A model generated the notes under the pieces. It had not been told where the DNA came from and made no database searches. It worked only from the letters and a program-made list of their open reading frames with translations. The translations under genes and the position numbers were made by a program. This document shows, piece after piece, positions 6,660-15,029 of a stretch of DNA of 40,975 nucleotides. How positions within the stretch are numbered: position 1 is the stretch's first letter; the number at the start of each line of letters is the position of its first letter. Where the stretch lies: positions 1 to 40,975 of the forward strand of contig JAJCXZ010000095.1 in NCBI GenBank assembly GCA_029263175.1, given 5' to 3'. The DNA comes from Acidimicrobiales bacterium. GTDB lineage: Bacteria > Actinomycetota > Acidimicrobiia > Acidimicrobiales > Aldehydirespiratoraceae.

Positions 6660-7769
6660 TCAGCTCACCCGTTCGAGCGCCTTGCGAAGATCCTCGGTGG
6701 GTTGCACCGCAGCGAACCTCACATGGTTCGGCGAACTGCTGCCGTAGAAGTCGCCGGGGCTGAGGATGACACCCGACGATTCGGCCACCCGGCGAGCCAA
6801 GGCCCAGCCATCGCCCTCCTCGGATTCAGCCCAGAGGTAGAAGCCGCCACGGGGCAACTCGACCTTCGCACCGGCAGACCGGAGCAACTCGAGGCCGATC
6901 TCCAGGCGTTCCCGATAGATCGCCCGTTGGGCAATGACATGCGCCTGATCGCTCCATGCCGCGACGGCTGCGGCTTGTACGGGACCGGGCACGATCATGC
7001 CGCCGTGCTTGCGCGTTTCTTGGAGAAAGCGAACGATCTCGGGGTCTCCGGCATAGAACCCGGCCCGGACGCCGGCGAGGTTGGACCGCTTCGACAGCGA
7101 GTGAACGGCGATGACACCCTCCATGCCGCTGGAGAGGATCGTGCGACCAGGGCCATCCCAGGTGAACTCGATGTAGCACTCATCACTCAGGATCAGCACA
7201 TCGTTGGCGCGGCCCCAGTCGGCGATCGCGTCGAGGTCGTCCAGCCCGCCGGCAGGGTTTCCCGGAGTGTTGATCCACAGGCACACCGCTCGCGCCGCGT
7301 CGGCGGGGTCGATCGACTCGATATCGATCCCCCAGTGTTCGTTGACACCCACCGGCACGGCGCGACAGCCGGCGAATGTGGCGCCCATCTCATAGGACGG
7401 ATACGAGATCGCAGGGTAGAGAATCGTGTCGCGGTCAGGGCGGCGCATCTTCAGGAAGTGGGGGGTGCCGGCGACGAACTCCTTCGTGCCGACGGCGGCC
7501 CCGATCTCGGTGTCGGGATCGATCGTGACGCCGAACTCTCGCTGCATCCAGTCCACGGCCGCTTGGCGGTAGGCGGGCCGGCCGTTCGCCGGCGGATAGC
7601 CCCGCTCGTCGTTGGAGGTGCTCAGCGCCTCGATCACCGCGGCTGGTGGAGCGTCGATCGGCGCGCCGATCGAGCAGTCGATCATTGTGCCGAACTTCTC
7701 CACCGCCCCTGCCCGGAATTCGTCGAGCAGATCGTAGGGGTAGGCGGGTGGAACAAATCCTTGGGTCAT
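6660..7769 (-). CDS. dapC: Succinyldiaminopimelate transaminase (actinobacterial DapC)
   Basis: PLP-dependent class I/II aminotransferase that converts N-succinyl-2-amino-6-ketopimelate to N-succinyl-LL-diaminopimelate. Seen in 369 residues: N-T-P-G-N-P-A-G-G (cofactor/substrate loop), L-S-D-E-C-Y-I-E-F (Asp contacting the PLP ring), the S-L-S-K-R-S-N motif with Schiff-base Lys227, and A-G-V-R-A-G-F. The R-G-Y-P-P-A-N-G start region is typical of DapC. Its ATG overlaps the hflX stop by 4 bp (ATGA), which suggests translational coupling. Neighbouring dapD and dapE support the assignment over a generic aminotransferase. Confidence 0.93.
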   Translation of the reverse strand: MTQGFVPPAYPYDLLDEFRAGAVEKFGTMIDCSIGAPIDAPPAAVIEALSTSNDERGYPPANGRPAYRQAAVDWMQREFGVTIDPDTEIGAAVGTKEFVAGTPHFLKMRRPDRDTILYPAISYPSYEMGATFAGCRAVPVGVNEHWGIDIESIDPADAARAVCLWINTPGNPAGGLDDLDAIADWGRANDVLILSDECYIEFTWDGPGRTILSSGMEGVIAVHSLSKRSNLAGVRAGFYAGDPEIVRFLQETRKHGGMIVPGPVQAAAVAAWSDQAHVIAQRAIYRERLEIGLELLRSAGAKVELPRGGFYLWAESEEGDGWALARRVAESSGVILSPGDFYGSSSPNHVRFAAVQPTEDLRKALERVS

Positions 7770-9196
7770 GAAGGGGCAGTCTCCTCGATGGGAGCATCGC
7801 TCCCAGATTCGTGTTGGACGAGATAGTCGCGCAGTGCACCCATGGACGCCGGCTCCAGGCGAGCCTTGAGACGCATCCCGGATTCCTCCGGCGACTCACT
7901 CAGTACTTGGCCTTCGCGGTGAACCGAGGCGAGAACATCGCCGCGATCCCAGGGGATCAACAGTTCGGCCAGCTCCGTCATCGACCGCAGGCGGTCGCCG
8001 ATCTTCTCGAGAAGGAGGTCGAGGTTCTGGCCGCTGATTGCGGATGCGGCCACGGACCCCTCGTAGCGCTCGGCCAGGATTCGTGACGTGTCGCCGCGAT
8101 CTGACTTGTTGAACACGAGAAGCTCGGGCACGTCTCCCGCGCCGATCTCCTCGAGTACATCTCGCACCGCATCCATCGACCCCACCGGGTCAGGGCCGCT
8201 GCCATCCACCACATGAACCAGCAGATCAGCGTCGCGCACGACATCGAGCGTGGTCTTGAATGCCGTGACCAACTGATGGGGCAGCTTGCGAATGAACCCG
8301 ACCGTGTCGGTGGCGAACACGGTCTCGCCACCAGGAAGCGGGAGCCGACGCGTGGTGGCGTCGAGCGTGGCGAAGAGGCGGTCCTCGACAAGGACGTCGG
8401 CATCCGTCAGGCGGTTGAGGAGCGAGGACTTGCCGGCGTTGGTGTAACCCACGAAGGCGACCGCCCGATTGCGCGTGCGCGAGCGCTGCTTGGACTGGGT
8501 GGCCCGGTGCGACTGGACTTGACGAAGGTCGGCCTCGAGTTTGTGGACCCGACGCACGAGGCGACGGCGGTCGACCTCCAGCTGGGTTTCACCGGGACCC
8601 CGTGTGCCGATGCCGCCACCCTGCTGACTCAGCTTGCGACCTGAGCCCCGCAGTCGGGGCAGCCGGTAGCGCAGCTGGGCCAGCTCGACCTGCGCCTTCC
8701 CTTCGAGCGTGCTTGCGTTCTGAGCGAAGATGTCGAGGATCACCGCGGTGCGATCGAGGGCGGTGCGACCCAGGATCTTCTCGAGATTGAACTGCTGAGC
8801 GGGGCTCAGTTCGTCGTCGAATACGACCGTGTCGCAGTCGACCGCCTCCGCCAACTCCTTCATCTCCTGCACCTTGCCCTTGCCGATATAGGTCGCCGGG
8901 TCGGGCGACGCACGGCGTTGATGGACTCGCTTGACCGCGTCAGCTCCTGCGGTATCCACGAGAAGCGCGAGCTCATCGAGCATCGCGTGGGTCTCTTCGT
9001 CGTCGCCACCATCGAGAGTGACGCCAACCAGGATGATGCGCTCCCGGAAGGTTCGTTCGATGAGACCGCCGCTCTCGCCGCCGTAGCCGCCGAATGCGCC
9101 ACGATGACTTTCTTCTTCCTCGATTGGATCCCCCGGCTCGTCCCATCCATCGACCGGCCACAAGTCGCTCGAAGGAGAGTCCTCGGAGTCAGGCAT
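7766..9196 (-). CDS. hflX: GTPase HflX
   Basis: Ribosome-associated GTPase that splits stalled ribosomes under stress. The 476-residue protein has the N-terminal HflX domain (T-Y-I-G-K-G-K-V and F-D-D-E-L-S-P-A-Q-Q-F-N-L-E), a coiled linker after the G-G-x-G-T-R-G-P-G-E-T-Q-L-E signature, then the G domain with V-G-Y-T-N-A-G-K-S-S (about residues 246-256), D-T-V-G-F-I-R-K-L-P and F-N-K-S-D. I chose the ATG at 9196, which overlaps the dapF stop by 8 bp. An in-frame ATG at 9220 would add eight residues and overlap more. The N-terminal acidic, low-complexity part is variable in the family. It sits between dapF and dapC in one apparent operon. Confidence 0.95.
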   Translation of the reverse strand: MPDSEDSPSSDLWPVDGWDEPGDPIEEEESHRGAFGGYGGESGGLIERTFRERIILVGVTLDGGDDEETHAMLDELALLVDTAGADAVKRVHQRRASPDPATYIGKGKVQEMKELAEAVDCDTVVFDDELSPAQQFNLEKILGRTALDRTAVILDIFAQNASTLEGKAQVELAQLRYRLPRLRGSGRKLSQQGGGIGTRGPGETQLEVDRRRLVRRVHKLEADLRQVQSHRATQSKQRSRTRNRAVAFVGYTNAGKSSLLNRLTDADVLVEDRLFATLDATTRRLPLPGGETVFATDTVGFIRKLPHQLVTAFKTTLDVVRDADLLVHVVDGSGPDPVGSMDAVRDVLEEIGAGDVPELLVFNKSDRGDTSRILAERYEGSVAASAISGQNLDLLLEKIGDRLRSMTELAELLIPWDRGDVLASVHREGQVLSESPEESGMRLKARLEPASMGALRDYLVQHESGSDAPIEETAPS

Positions 9197-10001
9197 ACGG
9201 GATTTCGAGATCGGCGACATGGGTGGCGGGACCGGTCAGGGTGACCGGCCCGTTCAGGTCGACAAGCGCATCGCCGCCGGGCATCCGCACGACGACCTTG
9301 TTGCCGACCAGCCCCCAGTCGCGAAATATGGAGGCCGCAACAGTTGCGCCGGTGCCGCAGGCATCGGTGATGCCGGCGCCCCGTTCCCAGACACGGACCA
9401 TCAATTCGTTGAGCCCGCTGACGGTCACGAAGTGCACGTTGACACCCTCGGCAAAGTGGGCCTCGACCGCCGGTCCCGCCACTGCGAGGTCGATTGCGTC
9501 GGGGTCGTCGACCTCACACACCACGTGAGGGTTTCCGATGTCGCCACTCTCCCACCGCTTCACGGCCAGGGCCGGCGCTCCGACGGCCCCCATCAAGTCA
9601 TCGACATCAGGATCGGGGCCCGGGCAGACGACACCCATGTCCACGGTGGCGACCACGGTGGATGGGTCGGCTGAGGCGTGGACGCTGCAGTGCCGAATGC
9701 CTGCCGGCGTCTCGACATCGAGTTCGAGGGTGTTGGCATCCTGCGAGCGCGCCACCGCTTGGCCGAAGCAGCGCAGCCCGTTGCCGCTGAGTTCGGCTGC
9801 GCTGCCATCGCTGTTCAGCAGGCGCATCGAAATGTCGCCGGTAATGCTGGGAAGCCCGAAGATCAGCCCGTCGGCGCCAATACCGGTGCGACGATCACAC
9901 CACTCGACGGCCTTCGTGGACGCGTCAAGGGGCAGATGATCGACAAGCGCGACGAGGAAGTCGTTCCCGAGTCCGTGGTGTTTCGACAGGCGCTGTGACA
10001 T
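9189..10001 (-). CDS. dapF: Diaminopimelate epimerase with Ser in place of the first catalytic Cys
   Basis: Interconverts LL- and meso-diaminopimelate, the last step before peptidoglycan precursors and lysine. The 270-residue protein has the two-fold DapF fold: K-H-H-G-L-G-N-D-F start, N-S-D-G-S-A-A-E, and the second active-site motif D-A-C-G-T-G-A with Cys215. The first motif, normally C-G-N-G, reads S-G-N-G: codon AGC at 9788-9786 gives Ser72 where the acid/base Cys73 of the Haemophilus enzyme sits. A ribosome binding site (GGAAGGG) precedes the ATG at 10001. It lies 29 bp after miaA and overlaps hflX by 8 bp. No other dapF copy is in the window, so I infer it is functional. Confidence 0.9.
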   Translation of the reverse strand: MSQRLSKHHGLGNDFLVALVDHLPLDASTKAVEWCDRRTGIGADGLIFGLPSITGDISMRLLNSDGSAAELSGNGLRCFGQAVARSQDANTLELDVETPAGIRHCSVHASADPSTVVATVDMGVVCPGPDPDVDDLMGAVGAPALAVKRWESGDIGNPHVVCEVDDPDAIDLAVAGPAVEAHFAEGVNVHFVTVSGLNELMVRVWERGAGITDACGTGATVAASIFRDWGLVGNKVVVRMPGGDALVDLNGPVTLTGPATHVADLEIPYA

Positions 10002-10030
10002 AGCCCTTCCATTGTCGCAGATCCGAGGCC

Positions 10031-10957
10031 TCAAGAGGCAGGAGTTCCTCGAACTCGGTCCCAGATTTCGATGACCGAGTCGACGTCGGCCGGCGCATCG
10101 ATCCAGGTGATTCTTGGATCGCGGCGAAACCACCGCTCCTGGCGGCGAGCAAACCGGATCGTTCGTCGGATTGCCTCGTCAAGGGCATCCTCCAGCGAAA
10201 CCTCGCCACGGAGGTGGGCCAGGAGCTCGCGATAGCCGAGAGCCTGGGCGGCTGTGCGCGACGGACCAACCTCGTTCAACCATCGAACCTCGTCGAGGAA
10301 GCCGGCATCCATCTGGCGTTCGTAGCGTTGGGCAATGCGACGATCGAGCTCCGCTCGGTCCCACCGAATCGCCACCTGCACGAATTGGGTCGGCGGATAG
10401 GCCTCCATACCGGGGCCGTACGAGGAGAACCGTCGACCGCTTCCCTCGCAAACCTCCAGGGCTCGTACGACGCGGCGCCGGTTCGTGGCTTCCATGCGAC
10501 CAGCGGCGACCGGGTCGAGGGCGAGGAGCCGAGCGTGGAGCAGCTCAGTGTCCGGTTCCGCCTCCAGTTCGGCCCGGACGTCCAAAAACTGCGGCGGCAG
10601 TTCGAGATCGTCGATCACCGAACGCAGATAGAGACCGGTGCCACCGACCAGCACGGGTACCTTCGCCCGCGACCGGATGTCGGCCAGCACAGCGCGAGCC
10701 CGCCGCTGGAACTCGCCGACGGTGAAGGCCTCATCCGGCGGTACGAGGTTGATCAAGTGATGCGGGACCTGTGCCCGCTCGTCAGCGCTCGGTGTGGCAG
10801 TGCCGACATTCATGCCTTCATAGATCTGCATCGAGTCGATCGAAACGAGCTCGACATCGCGGAGGCGCTCCGCCACCGCGAGAGCCAACCCCGACTTGCC
10901 CGAAGCCGTGGCCCCGAGGATGGCCAAGGGGCGCTCAGCGGGCGAGGTGCCGGTCAT
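10031..10957 (-). CDS. miaA: tRNA dimethylallyltransferase
   Basis: Adds dimethylallyl to A37 of tRNAs reading UNN codons, making the substrate for MiaB. The 308-residue protein begins with the P-loop G-A-T-A-S-G-K-S at residues 15-22, followed by S-I-D-S-M-Q-I-Y, G-T-A, P-H-H-L-I-N, V-G-G-T-G-L-Y-L and the C-terminal R-R-T-I-R-F-A-R-R-Q segment, all family hallmarks. Its start overlaps the preceding phosphotransferase-like gene by 4 bp (ATGA), so miaB, that gene and miaA form a tight run. Confidence 0.97.
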   Translation of the reverse strand: MTGTSPAERPLAILGATASGKSGLALAVAERLRDVELVSIDSMQIYEGMNVGTATPSADERAQVPHHLINLVPPDEAFTVGEFQRRARAVLADIRSRAKVPVLVGGTGLYLRSVIDDLELPPQFLDVRAELEAEPDTELLHARLLALDPVAAGRMEATNRRRVVRALEVCEGSGRRFSSYGPGMEAYPPTQFVQVAIRWDRAELDRRIAQRYERQMDAGFLDEVRWLNEVGPSRTAAQALGYRELLAHLRGEVSLEDALDEAIRRTIRFARRQERWFRRDPRITWIDAPADVDSVIEIWDRVRGTPAS

Positions 10958-11544
10958 GAGGTCAGCAGGTGTACGAGGAGTTGGAACGCATCGAGCCGAA
11001 GTGCTTCAACGTTGTCGAGTCCGTAGGCGTCGAAGAATGGGCCGGCCACCGCGTAACCGTAGGTGTCGCCCAGGAGCCGGGCTCCCATGGCGAGATCGAG
11101 ATGGCGGTCGCCCACTCCAGAGTCGGCCCACGACGTGATCGCGAGACCCGTCTCGGGGTGGAACCAGACGTCGGATGCCGTGAGCGAGCCATGCACGAGA
11201 ACCGATCGATCGTCACCGAGTCCAGCCATCTGCTCGTTGAGGATGTCGACCAGTCGTCCTGGGGACAATCCTCGGTAGGGACCTTCGGTCGCCGTGACGA
11301 GCTCAGCGTTGGCACGGATCCGAGCCTCCGACAGCAAGACGTCCACCCCTCGGGTCGGGAAAGGGAAGTCGTCGACCGCAAGCGCATGGAGCTCGGCCAA
11401 GGCACCGCCGAGCGTGCGGCTCATCGATTCAGGGTCGACGGGAATGCCGCCGGCCAGGCACATTGCACCGTCGGGCACCGACCTCGCCACCGCCAGTCGC
11501 TCCGCCAGCCATACGTGGCGGCGGTCTTCGTCGGCCGCCGTCAT
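10954..11544 (-). CDS. Phosphotransferase (APH)-like protein, short and lacking catalytic residues
   Basis: 196 residues. The segment V-H-G-S-L-T-A-S-D-V-W-F-H-P-E-T-G-L followed by S-W-A-D-S-G-V-G-D-R-H-L-D-L-A aligns with the aminoglycoside-phosphotransferase/choline-kinase motif H-G-D-x4-N ... D-W-x-D-x-G-x-G-D-x-x-x-D-L-A. Here the catalytic Asp is Ser, the metal-binding Asn is Asp, and the second metal Asp (normally I-D-W) is Ser. The N-terminal nucleotide-binding lobe is also largely absent. I read it as a pseudokinase or binding protein. It starts 1 bp after the miaB stop and overlaps miaA by 4 bp, so it is co-translated with tRNA-modification genes. Role unknown. Confidence 0.7.
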   Translation of the reverse strand: MTAADEDRRHVWLAERLAVARSVPDGAMCLAGGIPVDPESMSRTLGGALAELHALAVDDFPFPTRGVDVLLSEARIRANAELVTATEGPYRGLSPGRLVDILNEQMAGLGDDRSVLVHGSLTASDVWFHPETGLAITSWADSGVGDRHLDLAMGARLLGDTYGYAVAGPFFDAYGLDNVEALRLDAFQLLVHLLTS

Positions 11545-11545
11545 A

Positions 11546-13012
11546 TCAGCCGGAAGCGACGGGGATCCGAGTCCGGTGCCGGGCCGGGACAGTGATCTCG
11601 CGAAGCTCGCCCAGCATGTGGTTGACGCTTGCGTGCGTGATCTCGACCGTCACGTAGGACCCGGGCCTGATCGGGGCATCGCTGGCGAAGTGGACGAGCG
11701 TGTTCCACCGAGTGCGACCGGTGAGGACCGCCGGGTCCTTCTTGCTCGGTCCTTCGACAGTGACCTCCTCGACGAGGCCGATCCGTTGTTCGTTGGCCAG
11801 GCGGCTCGAGCGCTCGACCACGCGACGGAGGCGTTCGTAGCGTTCCACCGCGACATCGTGAGGCACGAAGTCGGCCTCCATGTCTGCGGCTTCAGTGCCA
11901 GGGCGGGGCGAGAAGACGAAGGTGAATGCGGCATCGAACCGAGCCGCGGCGGCGACCTCGAGAGTCCGCTCGAAGTCGTCTTCAGTCTCACCGGGGAAGC
12001 CGACGATGATGTCGGTTGTGACAGCCAGGTTCGGGATGGCGGCGCGGGCTTCGGTCAACTTCTCCAGGTAGCGCTCCGCGGTGTAGCCACGATGCATCGC
12101 GCTCAGGATGCGGTCGCTCCCGGACTGAAGCGGGAAGTGCAGGTGTTCACATACGGCCTTCGTCTCGGCCATCGCGGCGAACGTCTCGGTACGCATGTCC
12201 TTTGGATGAGGGCTCGTGTAGCGCACCCGGTGGATGCCTTCGATCTCACCGACGACTCGCAGCAGGTCACCGAACAGCGGGCGGGCCCGACGATCATCGG
12301 TCCAGTTGTCGCCACACCACCAGGCGTCGTTGCCCAGATCGTCGTTGACGACGTCGCCGCGACGGGCCAGAGCAAGGTCACGGCCGTAGCTGTTGACGTT
12401 TTGGCCGAGCAGGGTGATCTCACTCACGCCGTCGGCGGCCAGCCGCTCGACCTCAGCCACGAGCTCGCCGAACGGTCGGCTCATCTCCACGCCTCGCACG
12501 GAGGGCACGATGCAGAACGCACACTTGTTGTCGCAACCGATCTGGATCGTGACCCAGGCGGCGTAGTCGACTTCGCGACGGGTTGGAAGCGCCGACGGGA
12601 AGGCCTCGTTGTCGTCGCGGACGGCTTCTTCGAGAATCTCGACAATGGGGCCGTGCTCGGCCGCATGGTCGAGGAGTTCGACGGCCCGGTGCACGTTGTG
12701 GGTACCGAACACGACGTCGACGTGCGACGCCCGTTCACGGATGGTGTCACGGTCCTTTTGGGCCAGACAGCCGCCGACCACGATCTGCAGATCGGGGTTC
12801 TCGGCTTTCAGCGCCTTCAGATTGCCGAGCGCCCCGTAGAGCTTGTTGTCAGCGTTCTCGCGAATGCAGCACGTGTTCAAGACGATGACGTCGGCAACGG
12901 ATTCGTCATCCGCGCGGCGCATCCCGTCGGCTTCGAGAAGGCCGGCGATCCGTTCCGAGTCGTGCTCGTTCATCTGGCATCCGTAGGTACGGATGGAATA
13001 CGACTTGCTCAC
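11546..13012 (-). CDS. miaB: tRNA-2-methylthio-N6-dimethylallyladenosine synthase
   Basis: Radical-SAM methylthiotransferase that turns i6A37 into ms2i6A37. Seen: N-terminal cluster cysteines in Y-G-C-Q-M-N, N-T-C-C-I-R-E-N and G-G-C-L-A-Q-K; the radical-SAM G-C-D-N-K-C-A-F-C-I-V-P triad; L-G-Q-N-V-N-S-Y-G; and a C-terminal TRAM domain. Between Y-G-R-D-L and the usual P-L-F there is an insertion of roughly 25-30 residues (about 217-243) rich in Asp, Trp and one Cys (W-W-C-G-D-N-W). I prefer the GTG at 13012 because a TATCCT hexamer ends 8 nt before it. A GTG at 13036 would lie upstream of that promoter. Length from 13012 is 488 residues. Confidence 0.95.
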   Translation of the reverse strand: MSKSYSIRTYGCQMNEHDSERIAGLLEADGMRRADDESVADVIVLNTCCIRENADNKLYGALGNLKALKAENPDLQIVVGGCLAQKDRDTIRERASHVDVVFGTHNVHRAVELLDHAAEHGPIVEILEEAVRDDNEAFPSALPTRREVDYAAWVTIQIGCDNKCAFCIVPSVRGVEMSRPFGELVAEVERLAADGVSEITLLGQNVNSYGRDLALARRGDVVNDDLGNDAWWCGDNWTDDRRARPLFGDLLRVVGEIEGIHRVRYTSPHPKDMRTETFAAMAETKAVCEHLHFPLQSGSDRILSAMHRGYTAERYLEKLTEARAAIPNLAVTTDIIVGFPGETEDDFERTLEVAAAARFDAAFTFVFSPRPGTEAADMEADFVPHDVAVERYERLRRVVERSSRLANEQRIGLVEEVTVEGPSKKDPAVLTGRTRWNTLVHFASDAPIRPGSYVTVEITHASVNHMLGELREITVPARHRTRIPVASG

Positions 13013-13020
13013 AAGGATCG

Positions 13021-13026
13021 AGGATA
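13021..13026 (-). promoter_or_regulatory. -10 element of probable leaderless miaB transcript
   Basis: TATCCT on the minus strand, 8 nt before the GTG at 13012. It lies downstream of the recA terminator, so it gives the mia operon its own promoter. Confidence 0.45.
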
Positions 13027-13103
13027 CCGCCCGCACGTTTTCTGACGCCTTCGGCCCTACTTGTCGAGCCGCAGGTGGCAGAGATCCTTTGGGGAAAACG
13101 AGA

Positions 13104-13132
13104 CACGGGCCGCCCGTGGTGGGCGGCCCGTG
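13104..13132 (-). terminator. Rho-independent-type terminator after recA
   Basis: A perfect 12-bp GC-rich stem (13104-13115 with 13121-13132) with a 5-nt loop. On the minus strand it is followed within a few bases by TTTT. It lies 50 bp after the recA stop and separates recA from miaB. No recX gene is present in the gap. Confidence 0.8.
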
Positions 13133-13181
13133 ATCCGACTGGTTGCTCTACTGGGGGAAGTAGCCGCCGTCGGAGATCCCG

Positions 13182-14249
13182 CTATTCCTCGAGGGCGATG
13201 GGCAGATCGTCAGCGTCGGAGAACTCTTCGTCCTCGGACAGATCGATCTCTGCTGCCGTTTCCTCGATCTCTGGCATCACGGCCTTCCAGACCCGGTCGG
13301 AAATCTCGACCATGACCTCAGGGTTTTCGGTGAGGTACTTCTTGGCGTTTTCTCGGCCTTGGCCGAGTTGCTCACCGTCGTACGTGTACCACGCACCGGA
13401 CTTCTTGACGATGCTTTCATCGACGGCGAGGTCGAGCACGGAACCCTCACGGGAGATGCCGTGGCCGTACATGATGTCGAACTCGGCCTGCCGGAACGGC
13501 GGGGCGCACTTGTTCTTGACGACCTTCACACGGGTGCGGTTGCCGACAACTTCGACGCCGTCCTTGATCGCTTCGATGCGACGAATGTCGAGTCGAACCG
13601 ATGAGTAGAACTTCAGTGCACGGCCGCCCGGGGTGGTCTCGGGCGAACCGAACATCACGCCGATCTTCTCTCGCAGCTGGTTGATGAAGATGCAGACGGT
13701 GTTGGACTTGTTGAGGTTGCTGGTGAGCTTGCGCAGCGCCTGCGACATGAGGCGAGCTTGCAGACCAACGTGGGTGTCGCCCATTTCGCCTTCGATCTCG
13801 GCGCGAGGAGTGAGGGCGGCGACGGAGTCGATCACCACAACGTCGAGCGCACCGGAGCGGATCAACATGTCGCAGATCTCGAGCGCCTGTTCACCCGTGT
13901 CGGGCTGCGAGATCAACAGCTCGTCGATGTCGACACCGATCGCCTTGGCATACACCGGGTCCATCGCGTGCTCAGCATCGATGTAGGCACAGATGCCGCC
14001 GTTGCGCTGAGCCTCGGCCACCACGTGGGTGGCGAGGGTGCTCTTACCGGATGACTCCGGGCCGAAGATCTCGGTGACACGGCCACGGGGCAAACCGCCG
14101 ATTCCGAGAGCCAGATCCAGTGCCAGTGCGCCGGTGGGAATCGATTCGATCCCCAGCGAGCTCTTGTCGCCCATCTTCATGACCGAACCCTTGCCGAACT
14201 GCTTCTCGATCTGCCCGAGGGCTACGTCGAGTGCCTTGTCTCGTTCCAC
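13182..14249 (-). CDS. recA: Recombinase RecA
   Basis: Strand-exchange ATPase and LexA co-protease. 355 residues: Walker [10 protein letters not shown] at 63-71, [10 protein letters not shown] Walker B, the L1 region around E-G-E-M-G-D, and the acidic C-terminal tail. The start is GTG 14249 with AGGAG 7 nt upstream. An SOS box lies 138 bp before the start (14387-14400), identical to one at lexA. A strong terminator follows the gene, so it is transcribed alone. recX, often directly downstream of recA, is not here. Confidence 0.98.
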   Translation of the reverse strand: MERDKALDVALGQIEKQFGKGSVMKMGDKSSLGIESIPTGALALDLALGIGGLPRGRVTEIFGPESSGKSTLATHVVAEAQRNGGICAYIDAEHAMDPVYAKAIGVDIDELLISQPDTGEQALEICDMLIRSGALDVVVIDSVAALTPRAEIEGEMGDTHVGLQARLMSQALRKLTSNLNKSNTVCIFINQLREKIGVMFGSPETTPGGRALKFYSSVRLDIRRIEAIKDGVEVVGNRTRVKVVKNKCAPPFRQAEFDIMYGHGISREGSVLDLAVDESIVKKSGAWYTYDGEQLGQGRENAKKYLTENPEVMVEISDRVWKAVMPEIEETAAEIDLSEDEEFSDADDLPIALEE

Positions 14250-14386
14250 TGTTTGCTCCTGTGCTTCTTCGCTGTGCGCCGCTGAGTGCTTCGCAGGGTG
14301 TTGGGGGTGTGGCTTCTTGCTAGGGCTCGAACATACGGAAGGGGTGTGACAGTCTTCCGGCCGAACGAATTACAAGAACGTAACTC

Positions 14387-14400
14387 CGAACACCCGTTCG
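14387..14400. promoter_or_regulatory. LexA (SOS) box of recA
   Basis: CGAACACCCGTTCG, identical to SOS box 3 of lexA. A half-site CGAAC at 14362 lies 25 bp away. The site is in the 279-bp divergent gap to msrB, but msrB is not a usual SOS gene, and the box is 128 bp from its start. Confidence 0.88.
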
Positions 14401-14528
14401 GTCAAGCATTCAGGGTGAAGAAAACCGACCAGAACGTCCGCGGCGCCGATTGAAAAATCATCGGAATTCGGAAACGATTCTCGAGCACAGGGCGTTTATG
14501 CGATAGACCGTCCCAGCGAGGAGTCCAA

Positions 14529-14933
14529 ATGACCGAGAGCACCTTCACCGACGCGGAACTACGCGAGCGCTTGTCCGCCGATCAGTACACGGTTACCCAG
14601 GAGTCCGGCACCGAACGGGCCTTCACCGGCGAGCACTGGGACTGCCACGACGACGGCACCTACCGTTGCGTCGTCTGCGATGCGGCGCTGTTCAGCAGCG
14701 AGACGAAGTTCGAGTCCGGTTCCGGATGGCCGAGCTTCTTCGACACCGTCGGTCAAGACGTCGTCACCATCGAAACCGACACCAGCCACGGCATGGTCCG
14801 CGAAGAAGCCGTTTGCACAGCGTGTGGGGCCCACCTCGGCCACCGCTTCCCTGACGGCCCGGCCCCCACCGGCGCCCGCTACTGCATGAACAGTGCATCG
14901 CTGCGGCTGGACCGAGAAGCCAGCGAAGGCTGA
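14529..14933 (+). CDS. msrB: Peptide-methionine (R)-S-oxide reductase
   Basis: Repairs oxidised methionine (R-sulfoxide) in proteins. 134 residues with the zinc site C47-x2-C50 and C96-x2-C99, the S-G-S-G-W-P-S-F motif at about 63-70, G-H-R-F-P-D-G at 104-110, and the catalytic Cys119 in R-Y-C-M-N-S-A-S-L. A GAGGAG ribosome binding site precedes the ATG. A stand-alone MsrB, with no MsrA fused or nearby. Confidence 0.96.
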   Translation: MTESTFTDAELRERLSADQYTVTQESGTERAFTGEHWDCHDDGTYRCVVCDAALFSSETKFESGSGWPSFFDTVGQDVVTIETDTSHGMVREEAVCTACGAHLGHRFPDGPAPTGARYCMNSASLRLDREASEG

Positions 14934-15029
14934 ATCGGCCAGGAGTGCGGGCCAAACGGGTACCCTGACAGCCGCATCGGACAACGTCGCGGGCCACCGC
15001 CACCGACCATCCCGCTGCCGGAGAGCCCG

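Noticed and set aside
5848-6747. Plus-strand open frame over dapD and the end of dapC
   Set aside because: Antisense to two convincingly identified genes; no family motifs.
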